The notes: generated by a model from the letters alone, not told the origin. DNA of 64,000 nucleotides from Streptomyces sp. NBC_00523 (GCF_036346615.1 NZ_CP107836.1:1488001-1552000); one strand, 5' to 3'. Shown: positions 9,393 through 17,624, numbered from the stretch's first letter. A program made the numbers and translations.

Positions 9393-10178
9393 GTGCCGCA
9401 GCCCGCCGCGAACAGCCCCGCGCCCCGGGGCACCGCCTTCGCGCCCGACTCGCTGGTCCTGAACCGCAAGCTGCCGCTGTGGTACCAGGTCTCGCAGTCG
9501 CTGCGGGCGTCCATACTGGGCCGCACCCCTGACGCCACGCTGCGGCTCCCCACCGAGGAGCAGCTCGCGGCGCACTACGGGGTCAGCGTCCTCACCATGC
9601 GCCAGGCGCTCAAGGAGCTGGAGGCGGAGGGCCTGATCAGCCGGCACCGGCGGCGCGGCACGTTCATCGAGCCGCACGCCCGCCGGGGCTCCCCGGTCCG
9701 GCTGCTCGGCTCGATCGACGCGATCGTGGCCCAGCAGTCGGGCGAGCGCTCCACCCTGCTCGGCCACGGCCCGGTCCCGGTCCCGGGCGACGTGGCCGAG
9801 CACTTCCCGGGCTGCGCGGAGGTCGTCGGCTACCGCCGGCTGCGGTGCGACGGGACGACCGGCGAGCCGACCAACTGGGCGCAGAACTGGGTGCACCCGG
9901 AGGTCGCGGCGGGCCTCGACCCGGCGGATCTGGACCGGTGGCCGATGACCAAGGTGCTGCGCGACCGGGTCGGCGTCCCGATCTCCCGGATCACCGACAC
10001 GGTCGAGGCCCGCCTCGCCGACCCGGCCACCGCGGAACTGCTGGGCGTCCCGCTGCTGAGCCCGATCCTGTACTACACGGGCATCACGTACGACGAGGCC
10101 GGCCGGGTGGTCGACGTGGCCCGGATCCACTACCGGGGCGACCGGTTCTCGTTCTCGGTGACGGTGGAAGCGCACTGA
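9393..10178 (+). CDS. GntR family regulator with UTRA effector domain
   Basis: 261 residues. Winged helix about residues 25-95, including LPTEEQLAAHYGVSVLTMRQ and the wing GLISRHRRRGTF. The C-terminal half is a UTRA-type ligand domain ending in the usual RIHYRGDRFSF. GTG start at 9393 with AGGAGG five bases upstream; an in-frame ATG at 9378 lacks such a site. It lies just downstream of hmgA and probably shares its transcript, so control of aromatic amino acid breakdown is the simplest guess; the ligand is unknown. Confidence 0.85.
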   Translation: MPQPAANSPAPRGTAFAPDSLVLNRKLPLWYQVSQSLRASILGRTPDATLRLPTEEQLAAHYGVSVLTMRQALKELEAEGLISRHRRRGTFIEPHARRGSPVRLLGSIDAIVAQQSGERSTLLGHGPVPVPGDVAEHFPGCAEVVGYRRLRCDGTTGEPTNWAQNWVHPEVAAGLDPADLDRWPMTKVLRDRVGVPISRITDTVEARLADPATAELLGVPLLSPILYYTGITYDEAGRVVDVARIHYRGDRFSFSVTVEAH

Positions 10179-10240
10179 CGGGTGGAAGCGCGCTGATCCC
10201 GCGCCGGAAGACGCCCTGACGCCGCCCCCGTCGCCGCCGT

Positions 10241-10246
10241 TACGAT
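10241..10246 (+). promoter_or_regulatory. Candidate -10 box of the type ISP-like gene
   Basis: TACGAT overlaps an in-frame ATG at 10245 that has no ribosome-binding site, while the GTG at 10290 has GGAGG at 10277-10281. The region is therefore read as promoter and the GTG is preferred as start. A possible -35 CTGACG lies 19 bp upstream. Confidence 0.35.
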
Positions 10247-10289
10247 GCCGGGGAAGGCGGCGGGCGCGGCAGGCGGGGAGGACGACACG

Positions 10290-11534
10290 GTGGCAGCACC
10301 GGCAGCGGCCGGGTCCGGCGAGGGCCCGCGCGGCCCCCTCCTGGACGACCTCATGCCCTGGTCGGTCCGCCCGCTGCGCACCGGGCGCGCCTGGGTGACG
10401 GCCCCGGACGCCGCGTCCCTGCGGGCCCGCTGGGACCGCCTCGTGCGGGCGTCGGGCGAGGAGCGCGAGCGGCTGTTCGCCCCGACCCGCGCCCGTACGC
10501 AGCAGAGCGCCGTGGCCGCCCTGCCCGGCCGGTCCGGCGCCACCGGCCGCTTCGCCCGCGAGTCGGGCCCCTGTCCGGAGCCGGTGCGGATCCTGCACGG
10601 GCCGTACGACGAACAGTGGCTGCTGCCCGACCACCGCCTGATCGACGTGGCCAGGCCCGAGCTGTGGCGGGTAGCCGACGACCACCAGCTCTTCCTGGTC
10701 GAGCACGGCCGTGTGCCCCACGATCCGGGCCCCGCCGTGTCGGTGACGACGCTGCTGCCCGACGGCCACTCCCCCGCCGGCCGCCCCGGCCGGGTCCGCC
10801 CGCTGTACCGCCGCCCCGGCGGCCTCGAACCCAACCTCGCCCCCGGCCTGCTCCCCGTACTGCGCGCCCGGTACGGGGACACGGTCACCGCCGAGTCGGT
10901 GCTCGCCTGGATCCTGGCGGCGGCCCGCCCCTCACCGGCCGGCTGCGTGGTCCCGCTCCCGGCGGACGCCGCGCGCTGGGCGGAGGGGGTCGGGCTGGGC
11001 CGTGAGCTGCTGCGGCTCCAGCTGCGCGGGGCGCGCGGGGCGGAGCGCCCCCGGCTGCCGGGCGGGCAGCGCCCCTATGTGCGGGCGGCCGTCCCGCCGG
11101 TCCCGGTGTCCCTGGCGTACGAGGCCGAGGAGCGGGTGCTCGTGCTGGGCACCGGCCGCGTCTCGCCGGTGCCCGCCGGTGCCTGGGACTTCCGGGTGAG
11201 CGGGGTGCGCGTCCTCGATCTGTGGTTCGAGCGCCGGGCGGCGGTGTGCGGGGTGCCGGGGGCGGGGGCGGCGGGGCTCGACGCGGTCCGGCCGCGCGCC
11301 TGGCCGCAGGAGTGGACCTCGGAGCTGCTGGAGCTGGTCACGCTCCTCGCGCTCCTCGCCGAGCTGCGGCCCCGTCAGGAGGCGCTGGCCGGGGCGCTGG
11401 CGGCGGGCCCGGGGAGCGGGGAGGACGAGCTGCGGGAGGCGGGGGTGCTGCCGGTCGGGGAGGCGGCACGGCGGCCCGCCTCGGTCCTGGACCATCAGGA
11501 GGAGGGGCCGGACGGGCAGTTCGCGCTGCTGTGA
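10290..11534 (+). CDS. Stand-alone type ISP restriction/modification C-terminal (specificity) domain protein
   Basis: 414 residues. The sequence resembles the C-terminal target-recognition region of type ISP enzymes such as LlaBIII: RPLYRRPGGLEPNLAPG near the middle, then RPYVRAAVPPVP, DFRVSGVRVLDLWFERR and RAWPQEWTSELLEL. No helicase, nuclease or methyltransferase motif (NPPY, DEAD) is present in it or its neighbours. The N-terminal third (LLDDLMPWSVRPLRTGRAWV...) is a Streptomyces-type extension. Either a domesticated specificity subunit or a DNA-binding protein with a new job. Convergent with the next TetR gene, overlapping it by 40 bp. Start by ribosome-binding site. Confidence 0.72.
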   Translation: MAAPAAAGSGEGPRGPLLDDLMPWSVRPLRTGRAWVTAPDAASLRARWDRLVRASGEERERLFAPTRARTQQSAVAALPGRSGATGRFARESGPCPEPVRILHGPYDEQWLLPDHRLIDVARPELWRVADDHQLFLVEHGRVPHDPGPAVSVTTLLPDGHSPAGRPGRVRPLYRRPGGLEPNLAPGLLPVLRARYGDTVTAESVLAWILAAARPSPAGCVVPLPADAARWAEGVGLGRELLRLQLRGARGAERPRLPGGQRPYVRAAVPPVPVSLAYEAEERVLVLGTGRVSPVPAGAWDFRVSGVRVLDLWFERRAAVCGVPGAGAAGLDAVRPRAWPQEWTSELLELVTLLALLAELRPRQEALAGALAAGPGSGEDELREAGVLPVGEAARRPASVLDHQEEGPDGQFALL

Positions 11535-12151
11535 GCGGTGCCCCGCACGCCCAGGGCGGCCGGGCGGCCGAGGTCGCCCAGGAGGCGGACGAAGCCCGTC
11601 TCCAGGAAGGCGCGGAGCTCGTCCAGGGCGTCCGGCTCGTCCAGCGGCCAGCCGGTGGCCGCCTCCTCGGCGAAGGCGAGCCAGGAGCGGGCGGCCAGGG
11701 TCAGCCGGGGCGACGGCGCCATCCCGAGCCGGCGCTGCCCCTCCACGACCCGGTGGGCGAGGGTGGCGCGGGTGGCCTCCACGATGTCCCCGGCGGCGGG
11801 GTGGCTGCCGGCGGCGCCCCGGACGAGGGCGCGGTAGACCTTGCGGCGCCCGGTCACGTAGGCGACGAAACCGGCGATGAACGCGCGCATCCAGGCGACC
11901 GGGTCCAGCGAGGCGTCCGGCGCGGTGGCGGCGGCGAACGCGTCGCATTCCCGGCGCACCACGGAGCGGTAGAAGTCGCGCTTGGAGTCGAAATAGTGGA
12001 AGAGCAGGCCGCGCGATATACCGGCCCGCCGGGCCACGGCATCGGTGGAGAGCTCGTCCAGGGAACAATCGGCGAGCATGTCCACGCCAATCGTCACCAA
12101 TTGCGCCCTCCGCTCGTCGGGGTGCAGACGCGCGGCTCGCTTCTCGGGCAT
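11495..12151 (-). CDS. TetR family regulator, probably autoregulated
   Basis: 218 residues. The N-terminal DNA-binding region includes LSTDAVARRAGISRGLLFHYF (first part about residues 34-54). The C-terminal domain is typical in size but gives no ligand clue. ATG 12151 is chosen over the longer frame because an operator and promoter occupy 12158-12186: a -10 TACACT ends six bases before the ATG, implying a leaderless transcript, and a palindrome fills the -35/-10 spacer. The 3' end overlaps the convergent type ISP-like gene by 40 bp. Confidence 0.83.
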   Translation of the reverse strand: MPEKRAARLHPDERRAQLVTIGVDMLADCSLDELSTDAVARRAGISRGLLFHYFDSKRDFYRSVVRRECDAFAAATAPDASLDPVAWMRAFIAGFVAYVTGRRKVYRALVRGAAGSHPAAGDIVEATRATLAHRVVEGQRRLGMAPSPRLTLAARSWLAFAEEAATGWPLDEPDALDELRAFLETGFVRLLGDLGRPAALGVRGTAHSSANCPSGPSS

Positions 12152-12157
12152 GGGCAC

Positions 12158-12186
12158 AGTGTAGAAGTAGTTCGGCACCGAATTAC
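12158..12186 (-). promoter_or_regulatory. Operator and leaderless promoter of the TetR gene
   Basis: Inverted repeat GTAGTTCGG-CA-CCGAATTAC (12167-12186), 9-bp arms with one mismatch, sits directly upstream of the -10 TACACT (12158-12163), which is six bases from the ATG. This is the expected layout for repression of its own gene. Confidence 0.65.
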
Positions 12187-12317
12187 CTCGGCACCCATGC
12201 GGGCCTGCCGGACACCGTGTGTGACCGGGTGCGGACATGGCGACGCGCCACTGCCGGCTCCGGGGATGACGGAAGAGCGGGCAGCAGCGCGCTGCGTGGA
12301 TCGGGACCGCGGTCGGG

Positions 12318-12581
12318 TCAGTGGCGGCTGCCGAAGAGCGAGCGCCGCAGCCGGCGCAGTGGCGCGAAGAGCGACACCCGTGCGCTTCTGCTGCGCCGGG
12401 TGTGTCCGGCGTCGCGCGAGGTGAGCTCGCGCATCAGCAGCGTCGCCTCCGCCGCCTCGCGCTGCGGCACGACGGGACCGCCCAGCACCGCGAGATGGCG
12501 GTCGAGGCGCGAGCTCGTCGCGCTGCTCCCGCATGTAATGGCAGGCACACGCGCCCTGCTGCGCACCGTTATCTGTTCCAT
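12318..12581 (-). CDS. Small conserved basic protein of unknown function
   Basis: 87 residues, MEQITVRSRARVPAITCG... ending in LFAPLRRLRRSLFGSRH, a strongly basic amphipathic tail that could bind membrane or nucleic acid. I recall similar small proteins in other Streptomyces but know no function. ATG at 12581 with GGGGAG upstream. The Arg-rich end may be the working part. Intergenic space on both sides suggests a single-gene unit. Confidence 0.65.
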   Translation of the reverse strand: MEQITVRSRARVPAITCGSSATSSRLDRHLAVLGGPVVPQREAAEATLLMRELTSRDAGHTRRSRSARVSLFAPLRRLRRSLFGSRH

Positions 12582-12735
12582 GTCACTCCCCACCCGTACG
12601 AGGGCACTCGGCCCGGGCAGGTTAACCCTATCGCCTGCCACCGACACTCGTGTATCCCGGGAGCGGGATTGCGCACACACATACGGAGGTTGACGAGGCG
12701 TCGGCGAATCCGCCCGGTTCCGGGGCGAGTTGACG

Positions 12736-12759
12736 GGCGCGCCCCTCGCGGGGCGCGCC
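12736..12759 (-). terminator. Hairpin terminator after the SGNH esterase gene
   Basis: Perfect 10-bp stem GGCGCGCCCC/GGGGCGCGCC with loop TCGC, seven bases beyond the stop codon; no T tract, as is usual in Streptomyces. Confidence 0.7.
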
Positions 12760-12765
12760 ATCACC

Positions 12766-13566
12766 CTAGTCGAGCGCGTTCAGGACCGGCAGGTAGCCGC
12801 CGGACTGCCCGGCGGCGAAGGGGTGGTACGACTCGCCGATGTTCAGCCAGTTGAGGCTGTGCAGCCAGGCGCTTCCGGAGCAGATCTCGTGCCCGGTGAA
12901 GGCGCTGGTGACGTCGCCGAAGCTGAAGCCGTGGTCGGCGGCGCGCTTGGCGGTGGCCGCGTTGAGGTAGTCGGCGGCGCCGTTGATGGCGGTGCGCACC
13001 TTGTCGCTCAGCCCGACGACGCAGCTGCCGCCGATCTTGTAGAAGCGCGGGTAGCCGAGGACGACGACATGGGCGGAGGGGGCCTTGGCCTTGATCGCGT
13101 CGTACACCGAGTTCAGCTTGCCGGGCAGCGTGGTGTCCACGTAGCTGCGGGCGGTGGCGATGCGGTTGAGGCAGGTGGACTCCGACTGGAGGACACAGGT
13201 CGTCATGACGTCGGAGAAGCCCGCGTCGTTGCCGCCGATGGAGATCGAGACGAGGTCGGTCGAGGAGTTCAGCGGCCCGAGCTGACTGGCGAGCACATCG
13301 CCCGTACGCGCCCCGGAGCAGGCCGTGAAGGAGAAGGAGGCGGGCGAGTGGGCGGAGGCCCAGAGGGAGGGGTACGCGAGGGTGCTGCGCTTGCAGTCGC
13401 CGCTGGAGCTGATGTAGCTCCCGGAGCCGACACCCGAGGAGTACGAGTCCCCGAGGGCGACGTAGTCGACGGACGGTGCGGCGTTCGCGGTGGCCGCCCC
13501 GGTCAGGGCGATGACGGCGCCGAGCAGGAGCGAGGACGAGAATGCCACAAGTCTGGACAGTTTCAC
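12766..13566 (-). CDS. Secreted SGNH/GDSL esterase (lipase)
   Basis: 266-residue extracellular ester hydrolase. Signal peptide of about 29 residues ending ATANA-A. Block I ALGDSYSSG with nucleophile Ser41, SIGGNDAGF oxyanion block (Gly and Asn), and ESYHPFAAG carrying the catalytic His (about 248). The residue three before the His is Glu in place of the common Asp, so the enzyme may work with a Ser-His dyad or a variant triad. Six Cys residues could make disulphides. GTG start with AAGGGAGA about five bases upstream. Its upstream region shares an element with the second lipase gene at 16731. Confidence 0.9.
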   Translation of the reverse strand: MKLSRLVAFSSSLLLGAVIALTGAATANAAPSVDYVALGDSYSSGVGSGSYISSSGDCKRSTLAYPSLWASAHSPASFSFTACSGARTGDVLASQLGPLNSSTDLVSISIGGNDAGFSDVMTTCVLQSESTCLNRIATARSYVDTTLPGKLNSVYDAIKAKAPSAHVVVLGYPRFYKIGGSCVVGLSDKVRTAINGAADYLNAATAKRAADHGFSFGDVTSAFTGHEICSGSAWLHSLNWLNIGESYHPFAAGQSGGYLPVLNALD

Positions 13567-13637
13567 GGAATCTCCCTTGAGCGACCGGCAGGATCTCTGC
13601 CTACTCAGTGGTAGCAGCGCGGACGGCCATTCCGGAA

Positions 13638-13664
13638 GTGTTCATGCCAAGTCAAACGGGTGAG
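13638..13664 (-). promoter_or_regulatory. Element TTGGCATGAACAC upstream of the SGNH esterase
   Basis: On the coding strand CTCACCCGTTTGACTTGGCA precedes TGAACAC, 72-98 bp before the start codon. The core (A)CTTGGCATGAACAC recurs as TTTGGCATGAGCAC before the lipase gene at 17707-17731, at a similar distance. Probably an activator site or an extended promoter element. Confidence 0.45.
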
Positions 13665-13692
13665 CTTTTACCGAAGGCACCGTGACGGCCTG

Positions 13693-14067
13693 TCAGTCGG
13701 AGAAGACCGCGCGCACCGCGTCCTCGGCGAGCTCCAGGGCGCGGGCGTGGGAGAGGCCGAGGCGGCGGGCCTGTTCCGCGTACGTACGGGCCGCGGCGGC
13801 GGCGTTGCGGTCGGCGGTGTCCCCGGCGGCGGCGACGAACGTGCCGTTGCGGCCGCGGGTCTCGATGACGCCGTCCGCCTCCAGCGCCCGGTACGCCTTG
13901 GCGACCGTGTTGGCGGCGAGGCCCAGCTCCTCGGCGAAGCCGCGTACCGTCGGGAGCCGGTAGCCGACCGGCAGCACGCCGGAGCGGGCCTGTTCGGAGA
14001 TCTGGGTGCGCAGTTGCTCGTACGGGGCGGTGCCGGAGTCCGGGTCCACGGCGATCTTCAGGGTCAC
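13693..14067 (-). CDS. YtrA-type GntR family regulator
   Basis: 124 residues: an N-terminal winged helix (VGYRLPTVRGFAEELGLAAN, then NTVAKAYRALEADGV and GTFV) with only a short C-terminal helical dimerisation tail. This is the architecture of the YtrA subfamily, which usually controls ABC exporters. No exporter is adjacent; it is divergent from the acetyltransferase gene. GTG start at 14067 with GGGGGA nine bases upstream. Confidence 0.85.
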   Translation of the reverse strand: MTLKIAVDPDSGTAPYEQLRTQISEQARSGVLPVGYRLPTVRGFAEELGLAANTVAKAYRALEADGVIETRGRNGTFVAAAGDTADRNAAAAARTYAEQARRLGLSHARALELAEDAVRAVFSD

Positions 14068-14123
14068 GGGCCGATTGTCCCCCACCGGCGGAAAATGGGA
14101 GGCGGACGGGTCCGGGGCGCGGC

Positions 14124-14129
14124 TAGCGT
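14124..14129 (+). promoter_or_regulatory. -10 box of a leaderless promoter (GNAT gene)
   Basis: TAGCGT ends seven bases before the ATG at 14137 and there is no ribosome-binding site, as expected for a leaderless transcript. Confidence 0.45.
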
Positions 14130-14136
14130 CCGGCGC

Positions 14137-15057
14137 ATGACTGTCCTCGTACGCGACTTCCGGCCCGACGACGCCGAGGGGTGGGTGCGGGTGCGGCGCG
14201 CCGCCCTCCCGTACATGATCACCACGCCGGAGCAGGCCGCGGCCGAGCTCACCGGGGCCCCGGCGGCGCGGCGTTACCGGATGCTGGTCGCCGAGGAGGA
14301 CGGCGAGATCATCGGGACGGCGCAGGTGGGCCTGGCCCATGAGAGCCCGGAGCCGGGGCAGGGGTTCTGCAATCCGTACACCCACCCGGAGCGGACCGGC
14401 CGGGGCGCGGGCACGCTGCTGCTGCGGACCGCCGAGGAGTATCTGGCGTCGGCCGGGGCGGGCTCGGTCCACACCTGGGTCCTGGACACGCCCGGCAACC
14501 GGGCGTTCGCCGCGAAGCACGGCTACGCGCCGAGCCGGCCGGCCCACTTCCTCCATCTGGACCTGGCGAACGGCTCGCTGCCGCCCTGTCAGGAGCTGCC
14601 CGCCGGGGTCGAGCTGCGGACGGGCGCCGACTTCGCCGGTGACCCCCGCCCGCTCTTCGAGGCGGACGCCGAGGCCACGGCGGACGAGCCCAGCGACACG
14701 CCGGCCCGGCTGGACTCCTACGAGGACTGGCTCGCCGGGACCTGGAACGACCCCGGTCTCGACCACCACCTCACCTCGGTCGTCCTGGCCGACGGCGAGG
14801 TGGCCGCCTTCAGCGCCGCCCGGACCGACGGGGTGAGCCGCTACGGCTCGGCGATGACGGGCACCCGGCGGGCGCACCGGGGCCGCGGCCTCGCCAAGCT
14901 CGCGAAGAACGACTCGCTGCACCGGGCGCGCGCCGCCGGGTACACCGACGCCTACACCGGCAACGACGCCGGGAACGGACCGATGCTGGCGATCAACCGC
15001 TGGTTCGGCTACGCCATCTGCGCCACGGAGGTACGCCATGCCCGCAGGCTCGGCTGA
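14137..15057 (+). CDS. GNAT N-acetyltransferase, double-domain
   Basis: 306 residues with two GNAT-like halves. The first (about residues 1-145) has the acetyl-CoA loop region ERTGRGAGTLLL; the second (about 155-306) has RRAHRGRGLAKLAK. Both match the R/Q-x-x-G-x-G/A pattern. Substrate unknown; small-molecule or antibiotic acetylation are both possible. Divergent from the GntR gene by 69 bp, which may regulate it. The 3' end overlaps the DUF402 gene by 20 bp, so the two are co-translated. Confidence 0.85.
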   Translation: MTVLVRDFRPDDAEGWVRVRRAALPYMITTPEQAAAELTGAPAARRYRMLVAEEDGEIIGTAQVGLAHESPEPGQGFCNPYTHPERTGRGAGTLLLRTAEEYLASAGAGSVHTWVLDTPGNRAFAAKHGYAPSRPAHFLHLDLANGSLPPCQELPAGVELRTGADFAGDPRPLFEADAEATADEPSDTPARLDSYEDWLAGTWNDPGLDHHLTSVVLADGEVAAFSAARTDGVSRYGSAMTGTRRAHRGRGLAKLAKNDSLHRARAAGYTDAYTGNDAGNGPMLAINRWFGYAICATEVRHARRLG

Positions 15058-15535
15058 CGCCGGTCTGACCGTCGTCCTGGTCAAGGCCGGGAAGACCAAG
15101 ATCAGGTATCCGGCGGCCCTGGTCGCCGACGACGGCACCCGGGTGACCGTCCGGGCCCCCTGGGCCGCCCCCGGGGTCCGGGACTTCGGCTTCGTCCGCT
15201 TCGAACCGGGCGACGTCTTCACCGAGCACTACTGGCGGGACGCCTGGTTCGCGGTGAAGGAGGTCCGCACCGGCGCGGGCGAACTCAAGGGCTGGTACTG
15301 CGATGTGACCCGCCCGGCCGTGCTCCGGGACGGCGAGCTGGTCGTGGAGGACCTGGACCTCGACCTGTGGGTGTCGGCCGACCGCTCGGAGGTCCTGCGC
15401 CTGGACGAGGACGAGTTCTCCGCGAGCGGTCTGGCCGGACGCGACCCGGAGGCGGCGAAGGCCGCGTCGGCGGCGCTGGACGAGCTGGAACGGCTCGCCC
15501 GCTCGCAGGAAGGTCTGGCCCCGCTGCTGCCCTGA
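15038..15535 (+). CDS. DUF402 family protein
   Basis: 165 residues. The central region, with EHYWRDAWFAVKEV, GWYCDVTRPA and the acidic strand VVEDLDLDLWVSADR, matches the DUF402 fold, related to nucleoside phosphatases such as Ntdp. Acidic residues that bind Mg in that group appear present (DLDLDLW, RLDEDEF). ATG at 15038 with GGAGG six bases upstream, inside the preceding gene. A role in nucleotide clean-up is inference. Confidence 0.8.
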   Translation: MPAGSADAGLTVVLVKAGKTKIRYPAALVADDGTRVTVRAPWAAPGVRDFGFVRFEPGDVFTEHYWRDAWFAVKEVRTGAGELKGWYCDVTRPAVLRDGELVVEDLDLDLWVSADRSEVLRLDEDEFSASGLAGRDPEAAKAASAALDELERLARSQEGLAPLLP

Positions 15536-15552
15536 GCGCCCGGAGCCCGCGC

Positions 15553-16644
15553 TCACCCCTCGCTCACCGGCAGCACCACCGCCCGTCGCTCGCCCTCCGG
15601 TTCGTATGCGATCGGGTCGCCGTCCTCGTGCCAGTGGATCAGGAAGCGCTCCCCCGCCCGGTAGCCTTCGAGGCCCGCGCGGCAGTAGGCGACCATGTCG
15701 TCGGGGAGGGCGTCGAGCGGATACCAGGCCAGCTCGGAGCACTTGTCGGGCTCGCGGTTGTACGGGGGCCGCGCGGGGTCGTACGCCGCCTCGAAGAACC
15801 AGCCCGTGCGGGGGCTGCCGCCCGGTCCCCGGTGCTGCATGACCAGCGCCACGCGCGGCTCCGCCGGGTCCAGATCGAGGCCGATCTCCTCGGCCGCCTC
15901 CCGGATCATCGCGGCGCGCACGTCCTCGCCGTCCTCCACATGGCCGGACGGGGCGTGCAGCAGGCCGTCCGCGTATCCCGTGCCGGACCGGCGGGCGAGC
16001 AGGACCTCGGAGCCGCGGCGGAGGATCAGGTGCACGTCGACCACCTCGGTGTGGCGGCGCGTCCCGCGCACGGGGGCGACCAGCGCGTACCGCTCGTCGT
16101 CCACGTCCTTGCCCCACAGGTCGCGGTCGCCGGAGAGCCGTTCGTGGTGGACGCGCTCGGTGAGCGGGGCGAGCAGCGCGGTGAGGCGTTCGGCGGGGAT
16201 TCCCGTTCCGTTCCACACGCCCTCCACCAGGACCAGCCTGCCGCCGGGGCGCAGCAGCCCCGCCCAGTGGCGCAGGGCGGCCGCCGGGTCGGGCAGCGTC
16301 CACACCACGTGCCGGGCGAGGATCACGTCGAACCCGCGGTCGCCCACGGGCGGCCGGGCCGCGTCCCCCACCAGCACCTCGGCGTCCGTGCCGGCCAGCT
16401 TGGCGCGGGCCCGCTCCACCATGCGCGGCGAACGGTCCACGCCGGTGAGCCGGTGGCCCTGCCCGGCCGCGAGCAGCGCCAGGCTCCCCGTACCGCAGCC
16501 GAGGTCGAGCACGTCGGACGGTCCGGCGGGCAGCCAGCTCTCCATCCGCCGCGCCCAGGCGGCGCGGACCACCGGGTCGAGCAGCCCGTGGTCGGCCTCC
16601 TGGTCGAAGGTGTCGGCGAGGGAATCCCAGTCGGTCGTCGTCAT
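15553..16644 (-). CDS. Class I SAM methyltransferase fused to a Nudix hydrolase
   Basis: 363 residues, two enzymes in one chain. N-terminal (1-190): SAM motif I VLDLGCGTGSLALLA (about 45-59), motif post I TGVDRSPRM, motif II FDVILARHVVW. C-terminal (200-363): a complete Nudix box G234-x5-E240-x7-R248-E249...E252-E253-x-G255 that should hydrolyse a nucleoside diphosphate derivative. The join falls after DVDDERYALVAPVRG with no frame break. ATG at 16644; possible leaderless start. Convergent with DUF402. The substrate pair is unknown; fusion suggests linked modification and clean-up of one nucleotide. Confidence 0.85.
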   Translation of the reverse strand: MTTTDWDSLADTFDQEADHGLLDPVVRAAWARRMESWLPAGPSDVLDLGCGTGSLALLAAGQGHRLTGVDRSPRMVERARAKLAGTDAEVLVGDAARPPVGDRGFDVILARHVVWTLPDPAAALRHWAGLLRPGGRLVLVEGVWNGTGIPAERLTALLAPLTERVHHERLSGDRDLWGKDVDDERYALVAPVRGTRRHTEVVDVHLILRRGSEVLLARRSGTGYADGLLHAPSGHVEDGEDVRAAMIREAAEEIGLDLDPAEPRVALVMQHRGPGGSPRTGWFFEAAYDPARPPYNREPDKCSELAWYPLDALPDDMVAYCRAGLEGYRAGERFLIHWHEDGDPIAYEPEGERRAVVLPVSEG

Positions 16645-16676
16645 GATCCGATCGTGCCAGCCGCCACTGACAATGC

Positions 16677-16713
16677 CCCTGCCCCGGCGAGGTGGGACCT
16701 CGCCGGGGCAGGG
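16677..16713 (-). terminator. Strong hairpin terminator after the lipase gene
   Basis: Perfect 17-bp stem CCCTGCCCCGGCGAGGT with loop GGG, 18 bp beyond the lipase stop and just ahead of the methyltransferase-Nudix start. It isolates the two transcripts. Confidence 0.8.
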
Positions 16714-16730
16714 CGTCACGGGAACGGTGT

Positions 16731-17624
16731 CTAGCCGATGGCGGAGGCGCAGTTGGTCGGGCCGGCGTGCGACGGGTCCAGGGCGTTCGCCACCTCGTGG
16801 TAGGCGACCCGGTCGATGGTCCCGATGGCCACGTGCTCGGAGAGGTCGACCGGGCACAGGTCCTGGAGCAGGACGTTGCGCACGTCCGGCCCGTCCAGGA
16901 ACTGGGTCCGGTACGGGGTCACGACCTCGTCGTAGCGGGTCGCGATGACGGTGTAGTGGACCCCGGGCACGGTGTCCGGCAGGGAGTTGAGCTTCTTGAT
17001 GAAGGGCGATCCGGCCACCTGGTCGGCGAGTCCGGGCGTACCGGCGTTGAGCAGGTCGCCGACGCCAGGAAAGTACGGCAGGAGCTTGGTCAGGCCGAGC
17101 AGCGTGGTGCCGTGGTTGTCGGGCGCGAGCCCGATCATGGCGTTCACCTTGGCCGCCCCGCCGAGGAACTTCAGGTAGTAGTTCGGCATCATGCCGCCCT
17201 GCGAGTGGCCCACGATGTCCGCCTTGGCGGCGCCGGTGGAGGCGAGCACCTTGTCCACGAACGCGGCGAGCTGGCCTGCCGACTTGTCGATCGGGCCGAG
17301 GCCGTTGAAGACCGGCACCCCGGGCAGTTGCCCGTAGTCCAGCGAGTAGACGCAGTAGCCCCGGTTGACCAGGTAGGGGGCGAGGACGAGCCAGTTGTCG
17401 ACGGAGTTCCCGAAGGTCCCGTGGACCAGGACGACGGGGCGGGGGTGGGCGGCGGAGGGCTTGCAGAAGTAGTCGTTCCAGCCGCGCGAGGTGGTGGCCG
17501 TCGCGGCGGCGGGGGCGGCCGCCGCGGTCGCCGTGGGGGTGGCGACCGCCGCGACGGCGAGGAGCAGGGCGGCGAGTGTCCGGCGGGCGCGTGGGGAGCG
17601 CGGCGCACGGGTCCAGGGCAGCAT
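16731..17624 (-). CDS. Secreted alpha/beta-hydrolase lipase (class 2 type)
   Basis: 297-residue extracellular lipase/esterase. Twin-Arg-containing N-terminus RARRTLAALLLAVAAVATP then an Ala-rich cleavage region. Oxyanion region PVVLVHGTFG (about 63-72), nucleophile elbow GHSQGG with Ser141, acid in ATRYDEVVTPY, and a His late in the chain (LSEHVAIG). Two Cys pairs (YFC, YCVYS; DLC, TNC) suggest disulphides. ATG 17624 with AAGGAGA eight bases upstream; the longer in-frame start at 17714 reads through that site. It shares an upstream element with the other esterase gene. Confidence 0.9.
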   Translation of the reverse strand: MLPWTRAPRSPRARRTLAALLLAVAAVATPTATAAAAPAAATATTSRGWNDYFCKPSAAHPRPVVLVHGTFGNSVDNWLVLAPYLVNRGYCVYSLDYGQLPGVPVFNGLGPIDKSAGQLAAFVDKVLASTGAAKADIVGHSQGGMMPNYYLKFLGGAAKVNAMIGLAPDNHGTTLLGLTKLLPYFPGVGDLLNAGTPGLADQVAGSPFIKKLNSLPDTVPGVHYTVIATRYDEVVTPYRTQFLDGPDVRNVLLQDLCPVDLSEHVAIGTIDRVAYHEVANALDPSHAGPTNCASAIG

